DNA of 64,000 bases from Spirosoma telluris (GTDB lineage Bacteria; Bacteroidota; Bacteroidia; Cytophagales; Spirosomataceae), in NCBI GenBank assembly GCA_003259005.1, contig QLII01000001.1, positions 6,749,001 to 6,813,000 on the forward strand, written 5' to 3'. The notes under the pieces are model-generated. The model did not search any database. It had not been told where the DNA came from and saw only the letters and a program-made list of their open reading frames with translations. The first letter of the stretch is position 1; the number at the start of each line of letters is the position of its first letter. Both the position numbers and the translations under genes were made by a program. Of this stretch, positions 47,136 to 55,772 are shown piece after piece.

Positions 47136-48237
47136 TGATCCCAACGAAAACGATATCGCCAAAGCATATTGGTCTGTTTATCAGTGCACTTCTGTTCGCT
47201 TTGGTCATAGCGTGTCAATCCCAAAAAGATCCTGATCCCGGCCCTGGAACAACAGAGCCGGGGGGGGGATTGCGTACCAAACAACGCCCGTAACCCTTCG
47301 GCAACCTGCTAATTTTCCCACGAAGAGCTACGATTTAACCAAAAATCCACTGACGGTGGAGGGGGTTGCCTTAGGAAAGGCTTTGTTTTATGAACCTATG
47401 CTGTCACGCGATACCAGTATTAGTTGCGGATTCTGTCATCAGCAGTTTGCCGGTTTTGGGCACTCCGATCATCCGTTAAGTCATGGAATCGGGGTAAATT
47501 TGGAACCCGTAATGTGCCGGGTTTACAAAATTTAGGATGGGATCGTGAGTTTTTCTGGGACGGGGGGTAACAAGTCTGGACGAATTGCCTATTTCGCCCA
47601 TTCAGAATGCGGTTGAAATGGATCTTAAGTTTTCGGAAGCCCTTAATCGTATTCAGAAAAGCCCTAAATACACCCCATGTTCAAGGCTGCTTTTGGTTCG
47701 GATACCGTAACGACAGCCCGTTTTCTAAAAGCCATTTCCCAGTTTTTACTAACCCTCGTATCGGCCGATTCGCGTTATGATAAATACGTTAGAAAAGAGA
47801 GCGGGGGCGATTTGGCGATTGATGAGTTGGCGGGATTGGCACTGTTTCAGCAGAAGTGTGCAAGCTGTCACGCTACCGATTTATTTACCGATAAGAGTTA
47901 TCGTAATAATGGCTTGCCGGTTGGAGCGATCAACGACCAGGGCCGTTATACCATAACGCTTAGCGAAGCCGACCGGCTGAAATTCAGGGTGCCGAGCCTG
48001 CGAAATGTGGAGAAGACGTTCCCCTATATGCACGACGGGCGTTTTTCCACGTTAGAGCAGGTGATCGACCACTACCGGACGGGCGTTAAAGACAGCCCTA
48101 CGCTCGACCCAGCCCTGAAAGCCAATGGGCAACTCGGTATTCCTCTAACTGATACTGAAAAGAAACAGGTAATCGCTTTCCTTCTGACTCTGACCGACAA
48201 TACGTTTATGAACAACCGGGCGTTTAGCGCGAATTAA
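47135..48237 (+). CDS. Di-heme cytochrome c peroxidase family protein, MbnH-like (four frame breaks)
   Basis: A MauG/CcpA-superfamily protein of about 368 residues. It has a lipoprotein-like start (FALVIACQSQ), then the first heme site CGFCHQ in DTSISCGFCHQQFAGFG and the second CASCH in LFQQKCASCHATDLFTDKS, and the closing MHDGRFSTLEQVIDHY and GIPLTDTEKKQVIAFLL. Single bases are missing near 47260 (nine Gs), 47491, 47565 and 47674, each in a G or C run; adding them gives one open frame. In its likely role it oxidises a Trp of the MbnP-like partner, whose stop overlaps this ATG. Acts in the periplasm. Confidence 0.8.
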
Positions 48238-48614
48238 TGTGTGTGACTTACCCGATGTTGCCGAATGTTGAGCAAGTGGGTAATCACTAAACCAGCCGAT
48301 GATGCGTAGGCCAGGTAGTCAAAAATGGGATCAGTGTCTTCCAGAAGTAACGCAATGCTAAACAGACTTAGAAATCCCCAAAGTGCTATCTTAATAGCTA
48401 CCGGGGCATAATGCCGGGTAGCAAAATAGACAGCCACCATGTTAACGCCAATAAACACGTAGTCGAGGCTTAGGTAGCCAACGCGAAGGGTTGAATCCTG
48501 CAAAAGAGAGGTCGTTAGCAACAATACGGGTGTAACAAGGCAGTGGATAATACACAACACTGAGCCAGTAATACCGATATAATCCGCTTTCCGGGAGAAA
48601 CTATCTGTTTTCAT
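48234..48614 (-). CDS. MerC-domain membrane protein
   Basis: A 126-residue protein with four hydrophobic helices and the MerC hallmark LCIIHCLVTPVLLL, a Cys-x3-Cys-like pair in the first helix, plus a His-rich tail ending HRVSHTH. MerC proteins move Hg or other soft metals across the inner membrane. ATG 48614 is chosen over one four codons upstream; either is possible. Its 3' end overlaps the MbnH-like gene by 4 bp tail to tail. A candidate operator sits 60 bp upstream. Confidence 0.8.
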   Translation of the reverse strand: MKTDSFSRKADYIGITGSVLCIIHCLVTPVLLLTTSLLQDSTLRVGYLSLDYVFIGVNMVAVYFATRHYAPVAIKIALWGFLSLFSIALLLEDTDPIFDYLAYASSAGLVITHLLNIRQHRVSHTH

Positions 48615-48673
48615 GAGCAAGCACAAAAGTACAATGCCTTAGGCAATGATTCTTTAGTGAAACCCACTTTTTT

Positions 48674-48686
48674 GCAACAAAGTTGC
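48674..48686. promoter_or_regulatory. GCAAC-AAA-GTTGC dyad, candidate metal-regulator site
   Basis: A 5+5 inverted repeat with a 3-base spacer, in TTTTTTGCAACAAAGTTGCG, lies 60 bp upstream of the MerC start. The form resembles Fur/Zur-family dyads, but the site was seen only once here. Confidence 0.35.
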
Positions 48687-48695
48687 GTAAAGAGG

Positions 48696-48741
48696 TAAAG
48701 ATATATGATGAATGTAATCAGTCATACATCATATATCTTTA
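48696..48741. terminator. AT-rich hairpin at the end of the TapB-like gene
   Basis: Arms 48696-48714 and 48723-48741 pair at 17 of 19 positions (taaagatatatgatg with catcatatatcttta) and cover the stop of the leftward gene. Confidence 0.65.
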
Positions 48742-49443
48742 GTTTGCTTTTGTTAGCAGCGAGTAGCCCATTAGCTTGCCATTCTTGTTGTAAGACTCCG
48801 ACTTTATGTCAAAAAGTTGATTTTCAGTTCGGTACGTGACAACGCGCATGGTGTTGCGAATCGGAATACCCATAACTTTATTCTCAAAATTGACATCAGA
48901 CGAGATTTTGAACGTATCGAATGTCCCTGCCGTGGTTGTAATTGACTCTTTGCCTTCTACCTGCCGATTGGCCATTGTCATGCTCATGGTTGCCATGGGG
49001 CCGCCACCTCCGCTACTCATTTCGGCCTCCATCTGTCCGTCACTGAGTTTCTGGCCTACAGTGAGCTTGCCGGGATAAACGAGCTTATTGGCTTTCATTT
49101 TCATCTCCATGTCTTTCATACCACCACTCTGCATAGCCTGCATCATTCCCGACATATCGGCGATCAGTTCATCACCTGTGCAGGTGTAATGAATTGTATA
49201 AGGTGGGCGTTGTTTGCCTTTCTCATCTTCAAACTGCGCCGAAATATCCATTACCGTCGAGCCACCTTCTTTGTGAACATCTTTGACCTGATAAAGGACC
49301 TTGCCAATTGGTTTTTCTTTGGCATTGAACTGACTGAGTTCGAAGTTCATACCGGTCTTTAACGCCATACCCAGACAGTCCTGAGCCTGACTAACTATCG
49401 GGAAAACTACCAGTGCAAACAGCGAAATAAGAAGCGTTTTCAT
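48739..49443 (-). CDS. TapB/DUF3108-like exported protein
   Basis: A 234-residue protein from ATG 49443 with signal peptide (LISLFALVVFPIVSQAQ); the frame extends far upstream into the neighbour's region, but only this Met gives a signal peptide. The mature part reads GMNFELSQFNAKEKPIGKVL, MDISAQFEDEKGK, a Met/Gly-rich middle (MMQAMQSGGMKDMEMKMKAN), and TTTAGTFDTFKISSD, the strand order of the TapB/DUF3108 family of beta-rich periplasmic proteins. The Met-rich segment could bind copper (inference). Confidence 0.72.
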   Translation of the reverse strand: MKTLLISLFALVVFPIVSQAQDCLGMALKTGMNFELSQFNAKEKPIGKVLYQVKDVHKEGGSTVMDISAQFEDEKGKQRPPYTIHYTCTGDELIADMSGMMQAMQSGGMKDMEMKMKANKLVYPGKLTVGQKLSDGQMEAEMSSGGGGPMATMSMTMANRQVEGKESITTTAGTFDTFKISSDVNFENKVMGIPIRNTMRVVTYRTENQLFDIKSESYNKNGKLMGYSLLTKAN

Positions 49444-49544
49444 GTGGATAAACAAAATTGGTTTATAGGATACTAAAGATAAGCCAACTAACAAACAAAC
49501 ATTGAAATCCTTGAGGGAACGGGAGATTATGTATGATATATCAT

Positions 49545-50420
49545 TTAAGTCCACATCATGCTCAGGATACCCACAAGCATAATGAGTTTGCAGAGGCTGC
49601 TGAGGTAGCCAAACTCGCGTCGGGTATCGGCCAGAATGAGCCGGTAAACCAGCCACGCAATGGGGAGGAGGAGTAACACGAAAATTAGAATAAGGCGGCT
49701 GTTATGGAGTGAACCTGCAATGAGAAAAAGCGCACAAACAAACACGCCGATTAAAACGTAGAGCAGATATTTGGTTCGACGCAACCCCCAGATGATCGGT
49801 ATGGTGCGACAACCAAAACGGGCATCGCCCCGGATGTCCTGCATATCTTTGATGATCTCGCGAATAAGCGAAATCCCAAATGAAAACAGCGCATAGATAA
49901 GAACCATATGGGTATTATGGCGGTAATAAACGGCTAACACAAGCAGGGAAAGAGCGGCCAGCAGCGAAATAACAATGTTACCAATAAGGGGTTGCCGTTT
50001 GAAATTTGCCGAATAAAACCATAATAACGACACCGCTACTACGTCGGCCAGGAAGACCCATTTGCTCAGGTAAAGGCCAACCAGACAGCCAATTACGTTT
50101 AGGCCCTGATGTATGCCTATCGCTACCCTGCGCTTCAGATAACGACCAATGATAACCCGCTCAGGCTTGTTGATCAGGTCAATTTTTACATCAAAGTAAT
50201 CGTTGATAATGTACCCGGCTGCGGCAATGCAAACTGTCGAAAATGAAAGAAGCCAGAAACCCGTATCAGCCAGGATGTTCAGACTGTCTTCGCGTGGCCC
50301 TACTAAAAACAGGCGGGCAAGCAACTGCGTCAGCACAACGATCAGCAGGTTCTGCACCCGAATGAGCCGCAGAAAGCCAGATGTGAAGGCTGAGAAAGGA
50401 ACCGACTGACGCACAACCAT
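49545..50420 (-). CDS. UbiA-family prenyltransferase
   Basis: A 291-residue membrane enzyme with about eight helices. The first Asp-rich motif is NDYFDVKIDLINKPERVI and the second DMQDIRGDARFGCRTIP; both bind the prenyl diphosphate through magnesium. UbiA members attach prenyl chains to aromatic or glycerol-phosphate acceptors. The Nx3Dx3D form with NKPERVI is close to geranylgeranylglycerol-phosphate transferase-like members seen in Bacteroidota, acceptor unknown. Divergent from bshA across a large inverted repeat. Confidence 0.85.
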   Translation of the reverse strand: MVVRQSVPFSAFTSGFLRLIRVQNLLIVVLTQLLARLFLVGPREDSLNILADTGFWLLSFSTVCIAAAGYIINDYFDVKIDLINKPERVIIGRYLKRRVAIGIHQGLNVIGCLVGLYLSKWVFLADVVAVSLLWFYSANFKRQPLIGNIVISLLAALSLLVLAVYYRHNTHMVLIYALFSFGISLIREIIKDMQDIRGDARFGCRTIPIIWGLRRTKYLLYVLIGVFVCALFLIAGSLHNSRLILIFVLLLLPIAWLVYRLILADTRREFGYLSSLCKLIMLVGILSMMWT

Positions 50421-50452
50421 TGGGATGGATTTTTCTGTAAAAATAGTGTAAT

Positions 50453-50543
50453 AAGTGTATTAAGTGAAGTGGGCGTAGTACGTGAAATAAATTAAACGAT
50501 TCCACTTATTTCACATACTACACCCACTTCACTTAATACACTT
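50453..50543. repeat. Inverted repeat, 38-bp arms, in a divergent promoter region
   Basis: Left arm 50453-50490 and right arm 50506-50543 are reverse complements at 36 of 38 positions with a 15-base loop. It lies between the divergent UbiA and bshA starts. Confidence 0.9.
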
Positions 50544-50601
50544 GCTTCGGGATTCTTTTTGCTATCATTTGTTGTTGAAGAACAAACTCGTTCTCTCACG
50601 C

Positions 50602-51740
50602 ATGAAAATTGGCATTGTGTGCTACCCGACTTTTGGGGCAGTGGTGTAGTGGCTACCGAACTCGGTAAGGGTTTGGCGAAAAATGGTCACCAGATTCATT
50701 TTATTACCTATCAGCAACCACCCCGGCTCGATTTTTTTAACGAAAATGTCTTTTATCATGAAGTAAATATACCCTCGTATCCGCTCTTTCAATACGCTCC
50801 CTACGAGTCGGCGCTGGCCAGTGCCATGGTTAATGTAGTGATTAACGAAAACGTTGATTTACTGCACGTTCACTACGCCATTCCGCACGCATCAGCGGCC
50901 TACATGGCCAAGATGATTCTGCGTTCGCAGGGGAGAAATGTACCGGTTGTGACTACCCTGCATGGTACAGATATAACCCTGGTGGGCAAGGATGCCTCTT
51001 ATGAACCGGTGGTTACGTTTAGCATCAACGAATCGGACGGGGTTACGGCTGTATCGGAGAATTTGCGGGAGGATACCTATAAGCACTTCAACGTTCATCG
51101 CGAAATTGAAGTGATTCCTAACTTCATTGACCTGAGCCGTTTTAAACGCCAGCAGAAGGAGCATTTCAAAAAGGCTATTTGTCCTAACGGCGAAAAGTTG
51201 ATTGTACATACATCAAACTTCCGGCGGGTGAAACGTATTGACGATGCCGTAATGGCCTTTTACCACATTCAGCAGCAAACACCAGCCAAACTGCTTCTGG
51301 TAGGCGATGGTCCCGAACGTGCCCGTATCGAGCGACTCGTGCGCGACCTTAACATTTATGATCAGGTACGTTTCCTGGGTAAGTTAGATGCGGTTGAAGA
51401 AGTTCTGTCGGTTGCCGACCTGTTTATCATGCCATCCGAAAACGAAAGTTTTGGTCTGGCTGCGCTCGAGGCCCTGGCTTGTGAGGTGCCGCTCATTACA
51501 TCGAATGCCGGTGGATTGCCCGAACTGAACATACAGGGAGTAACCGGTTTCCTGAGTCCGGTTGGCGATGTCGATGATATGGTCAAAAATGCGCTCTATG
51601 TGCTGGATGATGCCAACTTACCCACATTCAAAGAAAATGCACTGGCAAGGGCCAAAGAGTTTGAGTTATCGCGTATCTTGCCCCTCTACGAAGCCCATTA
51701 TGAGCGGGTATTGCAGGCAGCACAGCCGTTAGTATCCTAA
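50602..51740 (+). CDS. bshA: N-acetyl-alpha-D-glucosaminyl L-malate synthase (one frame break)
   Basis: BshA is the first enzyme of bacillithiol synthesis, moving GlcNAc from UDP-GlcNAc to L-malate. ATG 50602 gives MKIGIVCYPTFGGSGVVATE after adding one G to the GGGG near 50635; uncorrected, the two parts are in different frames. Diagnostic segments follow: HFITYQQPPRLD, LLHVHYAIPHASAAYMA, VVTTLHGTDITLVG, HTSNFRRVKRIDDA and the GT4 motif ENESFGLAALEALACEVP. Repaired length ~380 residues is normal. Cytoplasmic. Confidence 0.92.
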
Positions 51741-51893
51741 TTGATCCTAACAAATAGGGGCCTTTGGGGTTACAGTTGTCATTGGATTATACTCAATTTT
51801 TGACTACTGTTGCCTGCCGTTGGCCCAGTACCAAAATGCATACCACACGTCAATGGCCGATCATCAACAGCCTCGTGTAAATCGTAAAGTTGA

Positions 51894-53231
51894 ATGAACC
51901 CAAACATACCTCAAACCGACCGTAAGCGCGTAGTCATTGTTGGCGCTGGTTTTGGAGGCCTGAAACTGGCCCGTAACCTATCGAGTCGAAAGGAGTTTCA
52001 GGTAGTTCTGATTAATAAACAGAATTATCACGAGTTTCAACCGCTTTATTATCAGGTGGCTACCGCCGGTTTAGAGGCAAACTCCATTCTATTTCCCCTG
52101 CGTGCGGTGTTTGGTAACTGCAAAAACGTACACATTCGCGTTACCAACGTTACGGGTGTTCGAACGGCTGACAAGGCTATTGATACAGAACTGGGGCCCA
52201 TTACGTATGATTATTTAGTGATGGCCACTGGAGCTGATACTAATTTTTTCAATCAGCAGAACATTATCGAAAAAGCACTGCCCATGAAGTCGGTGTCTGA
52301 AGCTATTGCCTTACGCAACCGAATGCTTCAGAATTTCGAGGATGCCCTGAGTGTTGAAACATTGGATGAGCGGGAGGGCCTGATGGATGTTGTCGTTGTG
52401 GGCGGTGGACCAACAGGCGTAGAACTGTGTGGTACACTGGCCGAGATGCGTAAGACCGTTCTGCCAAAAGATTATCCCGAACTGGATTTCAAGATGATGG
52501 ATATTTACCTCATCGAGTCGGGGGCTGAGTTATTGGGCCCCATGTCGGTACAGTCGCAGGAGCATTCGTTGAAATACTTGCAGGGTCTAGGGGTTAATGT
52601 ACGGCTGAATACGCGGGTGAAAGATTTCGACGGACGCATTGTGACCATGAATGATGGCTCAACGCTCCGTACCAATAACCTGATCTGGGCGGCTGGTGTA
52701 AAGGCCAACCCGTTAGCCGGTTTACCCGCCGAAGTGATCGGACGCGGGGGGCGCGTGTCGGTTAATCGGTACAGTCAGGTTCTGGGATTCACGGATGTGT
52801 TTGCGATTGGTGATGTGGCCATGATGGCTGAAGAAAAATGGCCAAATGGACACCCTCAAATAGCGCAGCCCGCTATTCAGCAAGGGAAACATCTGGCCAA
52901 AAATTTCATTCATTGGATTCATAACGAACAGCCCAAAGAATTTACCTATCGGGATTTAGGGACAATGGCCACGATTGGCCGGGGGCTGGCCGTCGTTGAT
53001 CTCCCATTTTTGAAATTTCAGGGATTTTTTGCGTGGCTAACGTGGTTATTTGTGCACCTCATGTCGATTGTTGGCGTAAAAAATCGGCTATCTATTTTTC
53101 TTAACTGGATGGCCAACTACGTAACATACAGTAACTCTCTTCGGCTTATTATTCGCCCTAAGCTGCCTAAAGGAGATGTAACTGCTATGAAGGAAAAACT
53201 TTCCGACCAGCTAGAGGTTAGTAAGACGTAA
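51894..53231 (+). CDS. Type II NADH dehydrogenase (NAD(P)/FAD-dependent oxidoreductase)
   Basis: A 445-residue membrane-associated flavoenzyme passing electrons from NADH to quinone without pumping. The FAD site is RVVIVGAGFGGLKLARNL (residues ~11-28), followed by HEFQPLYYQVATAGLE, the type II NDH signature. The NADH site is VVVVGGGPTGVELCGTLAEM (~170), and VFAIGDVAMM binds FAD again. The C-terminus is amphipathic and hydrophobic (FFAWLTWLFVHLMSIVGVKN), the usual membrane anchor. Complete, on its own, after a 150-bp spacer from bshA. Confidence 0.9.
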   Translation: MNPNIPQTDRKRVVIVGAGFGGLKLARNLSSRKEFQVVLINKQNYHEFQPLYYQVATAGLEANSILFPLRAVFGNCKNVHIRVTNVTGVRTADKAIDTELGPITYDYLVMATGADTNFFNQQNIIEKALPMKSVSEAIALRNRMLQNFEDALSVETLDEREGLMDVVVVGGGPTGVELCGTLAEMRKTVLPKDYPELDFKMMDIYLIESGAELLGPMSVQSQEHSLKYLQGLGVNVRLNTRVKDFDGRIVTMNDGSTLRTNNLIWAAGVKANPLAGLPAEVIGRGGRVSVNRYSQVLGFTDVFAIGDVAMMAEEKWPNGHPQIAQPAIQQGKHLAKNFIHWIHNEQPKEFTYRDLGTMATIGRGLAVVDLPFLKFQGFFAWLTWLFVHLMSIVGVKNRLSIFLNWMANYVTYSNSLRLIIRPKLPKGDVTAMKEKLSDQLEVSKT

Positions 53232-53265
53232 TTAAAATATAGTAAACTGTATTTACTATATTCAC

Positions 53266-53294
53266 TTGAAGAATTGATTTTCATTGTAATTTTG
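53266..53294 (+). promoter_or_regulatory. Predicted promoter of the hydroxylase gene
   Basis: TTG at 53266-53268 and TAATTTTG at 53287-53294, 18 bp apart, match the Bacteroidota pattern. The start codon lies 22 bp downstream. Confidence 0.45.
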
Positions 53295-53316
53295 CACGGC
53301 TAATTGAGTACAACTT

Positions 53317-53964
53317 ATGGAATCTACTACTGAAAAGCTGCAAACCCTGGCCGGACATGGCAAAACCCGGCCTAAAAATAGCGGCACTAAAAAATTATTT
53401 GATAACCCGATTTTAGAGGCTCTGTCGCGCACGCACATCATGGTTCCTATTTCGATGTGGCTTATTTTATCGGCGTTTCTGGGTTGGTATGCGTTTACCT
53501 ACACCGATATGAGCAATGGCACTATCGGGTTGCTGTTCGTATCAGGCTTACTGGCATTTACCCTGTTTGAGTACGTTTTGCACCGGTATCTATATCATTT
53601 GACACCATCAACACCTCAGCGGGCCAAAATTCAGTACACTTTTCATGGCATTCACCACGAATACCCGAAAGACAAAACCCGGCTGGCCATGCCACCGGCA
53701 CTAGCGATTTTTGTAGCTGCTTTCTTCTTTGGCTTGTTTTTCCTGCTAATGGGCGAAGCTGCCTATGCGTTCTTCCCTGGTTTCCTGGTGGGCTATTCGG
53801 GTTATCTGGCTACGCACTTTATTGTGCATGCCTATGCGCCACCAAAGAATTTTTTCAAGCAATTGTGGATTAATCATAGTGTGCACCACTATAAGAACCC
53901 CGAAAGCAATTACGGCGTATCGTCGCCTTTCTGGGATTATATTTTTGGATCGTTTCAGAAGTAA
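53317..53964 (+). CDS. Fatty acid hydroxylase / sterol desaturase superfamily protein
   Basis: A 215-residue integral membrane di-iron enzyme with four helices and the full His-box set: HRYLYH, HGIHHEYPKD, HFIVH and HSVHHYKN. This is the layout of fatty acid 2-hydroxylases acting on acyl chains or sphingolipids; Bacteroidota make sphingolipids, so a lipid 2-hydroxylase is a fair guess. The C-terminal SNYGVSSPFWDYIFGSF is also typical. A strong terminator follows. Confidence 0.87.
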   Translation: MESTTEKLQTLAGHGKTRPKNSGTKKLFDNPILEALSRTHIMVPISMWLILSAFLGWYAFTYTDMSNGTIGLLFVSGLLAFTLFEYVLHRYLYHLTPSTPQRAKIQYTFHGIHHEYPKDKTRLAMPPALAIFVAAFFFGLFFLLMGEAAYAFFPGFLVGYSGYLATHFIVHAYAPPKNFFKQLWINHSVHHYKNPESNYGVSSPFWDYIFGSFQK

Positions 53965-53980
53965 CTGACCTGTATTCTTA

Positions 53981-54022
53981 CGAAAAATCCCCGCTGAGAT
54001 TAGTTCCAGCGGGGATTTTTCG
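53981..54022 (+). terminator. Strong intrinsic terminator
   Basis: A perfect 16-bp stem (cgaaaaatccccgctg with cagcggggatttttcg) with a 10-base loop and T runs on both sides, 17 bp after the hydroxylase stop. Confidence 0.88.
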
Positions 54023-54025
54023 TTT

Positions 54026-54114
54026 GTAACGCGGCTGGAAAGCCGTGTAGCCAAAGGCTAACAATTTTTAGCTACCCATTAGCCTTCGGCTACATGGCTT
54101 TCCAGCCGCGTTAC
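54026..54114. repeat. Inverted repeat, 36-bp arms
   Basis: Arms 54026-54061 and 54079-54114 match at 34 of 36 positions (gtaacgcggctggaaagcc core) with a 17-base loop. The right arm covers the MazG-like stop codon, so it may end that leftward transcript. The GTAACGCGG edge resembles the hairpin at 10032. Confidence 0.88.
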
Positions 54115-54437
54115 TTTAACTTATCATTCGTCAAATGCCGGGTAGCATCCCGGATATTTTTCTTATCCAGGTTTTTCTGAAATGCTTCAGTCAGATCGAC
54201 GCCAGTTTGGTTAGCCAGGCAGATAAGCACCCAAAGTACATCGGCCAGTTCATCGCCAAGGTCTTTGTTTTTGTCTGATTCTTTTTCGGATTGTTCGCCG
54301 AAACGCCGGGCAATGATACGGGCTACTTCTCCAACTTCTTCAGTAAGTTGGGCCATATTCGTTAACTCATTGAAGTACCGAACCCCAACAGTTTTTATCC
54401 AGTCGTCGACAGTGGTTTGGGCGTCTTTTATCGTCAT
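54111..54437 (-). CDS. MazG-like nucleotide pyrophosphohydrolase
   Basis: A 108-residue all-alpha NTP pyrophosphatase. The metal-binding EExxE/ExxD pattern is in LTEEVGEVARIIARR and DLGDELADVLWVLICLANQT. Such enzymes hydrolyse non-canonical or excess nucleoside triphosphates. The length fits single-domain MazG-like proteins. It is downstream of the M16 peptidase on the same strand, separated by an inverted repeat. Confidence 0.85.
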   Translation of the reverse strand: MTIKDAQTTVDDWIKTVGVRYFNELTNMAQLTEEVGEVARIIARRFGEQSEKESDKNKDLGDELADVLWVLICLANQTGVDLTEAFQKNLDKKNIRDATRHLTNDKLK

Positions 54438-54438
54438 T

Positions 54439-54494
54439 AGTTGCTAGTCAATAGTCGTTAGTCAACAGCCGCTAACGACTATTGACTAGCAACT
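54439..54494. repeat. Perfect inverted repeat, 23-bp arms
   Basis: Arms 54439-54461 and 54472-54494 are exact reverse complements (agttgctagtcaatagtcg at the left) with a 10-base loop. It fills the gap between M16 peptidase and mazG-like gene; it may end the peptidase transcript. Confidence 0.9.
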
Positions 54495-55729
54495 TATTTT
54501 TCTGGTACAAACGTCAATGTACTGAACTGGTTTTCGTCGAAAATTTCCTGGGCCAGACCCTGGAGTTGTTCAGAGGTTACGGCTTTGATGTCGCTGAAAA
54601 TGTCGTTTAGTGCTTCAACGCGGTTAATGTCAAGGAGACTTTTAGCCATCATCAGCATAAAACTATTATTACTTTCTTCGGCCATAGCTAGCTGGCCAAT
54701 CAATTGTTCCTTCGTCTGGTGCAATTGCAACGTCGTTAGTGGCTGGTCACGCAGGCGTTTCAACTCCTTCATAATCAAGGAATGAGCCTTATCTACTTTT
54801 TTTGGATCGGTGCCAAAGTAGATGCCCAAGAAACCCGTGTCTAAATAAGGCGTATAGCTGGCGTCGATGGAATAGACTAGGCCATACTTTTCGCGTAGAT
54901 TCAGATTCAGTCGTGAGTTCATACCGGGTCCACCCAGTAAGTTGACGAGCATGAAAAAGGGAAGTCGTCGCGGATCGGTCAGACCGTAGGCAGGTCGGCC
55001 AAGAGCACACTGCGCTTGCGTAATGGGTCGTTCAACACGGGTTTGGCGTGGAACGTAGTCTGTTGGTGTTTTACGATGTCGGATGGAATGCTGCGCGGGT
55101 ACGTCATGGAAATACTTTTCAGCCACTTTCACCACCTGCTTAAACGGCAATTTGCTAACGGAGGCAAACACAATCCGACTGGTATCATAATTTTCGGCGA
55201 TGAATCGCTGAAGATCTTCCCGATTAAAGGAAGCAACGGTCTCCGTAGTTCCGAGTATATTACCGCCCAGAGCATGATTTGGGAACACCAGTTCATCGAA
55301 ATCATCCTGAATCGCATCTTCGGGCGAGTCATAATACATCGCCATTTCCTCCAGAATGACTCCCCGTTCACGCTCGATCTGCTTTTCAGGAAAGACCGAG
55401 TGGAACGTTATATCGGCCAGTAATTCAGCCGCTTTCTCAAAATGAGCATCTAAAACCGACGCATGAAAACAAACTTTTTCTTTTGTTGTATAGGCATTTA
55501 ATTCACCACCGATATTTTCCAGACGAGTGATAATGTGGTAGGACTTTCGTTTCTCCGTACCTTTGAATGCCATATGTTCCCAGAAATGGGCTAGTCCCTG
55601 CTGGTGCGGTTGTTCGTCTCGGCTGCCAATGTCGAGCATAATACCACAGTGGGCAATCTGCGTATGTGGCATTTGTTTGTGCGCAATTCGAATTCCATTA
55701 GGCAGAGTATAAACTTGGTAATCTTCCAT
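54494..55729 (-). CDS. M16 family zinc metallopeptidase
   Basis: A 411-residue insulinase/processing-peptidase-type enzyme. The inverted zinc motif HFWEH (HxxEH) lies near residues 48-52 in GLAHFWEHMAFKGT, and the distal Glu is in ERERGVILEEMAMYYDSPED. The second, inactive half follows with LLGGPGMNSRLNLNLREKYG, which carries the R...Y substrate pair. There is no signal peptide. It probably degrades peptides as a clamshell of two homologous halves. Complete. Confidence 0.9.
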   Translation of the reverse strand: MEDYQVYTLPNGIRIAHKQMPHTQIAHCGIMLDIGSRDEQPHQQGLAHFWEHMAFKGTEKRKSYHIITRLENIGGELNAYTTKEKVCFHASVLDAHFEKAAELLADITFHSVFPEKQIERERGVILEEMAMYYDSPEDAIQDDFDELVFPNHALGGNILGTTETVASFNREDLQRFIAENYDTSRIVFASVSKLPFKQVVKVAEKYFHDVPAQHSIRHRKTPTDYVPRQTRVERPITQAQCALGRPAYGLTDPRRLPFFMLVNLLGGPGMNSRLNLNLREKYGLVYSIDASYTPYLDTGFLGIYFGTDPKKVDKAHSLIMKELKRLRDQPLTTLQLHQTKEQLIGQLAMAEESNNSFMLMMAKSLLDINRVEALNDIFSDIKAVTSEQLQGLAQEIFDENQFSTLTFVPEK

Positions 55730-55772
55730 TCTTAGTTATTGACGCAGTCGTAACGACGTATTGAGCGTACTC

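Noticed and set aside
49444-49656. N-terminal extension of the TapB-like protein
   Set aside because: The in-frame upstream codons overlap the 3' part of the prenyltransferase gene and would bury the signal peptide that starts at 49443.
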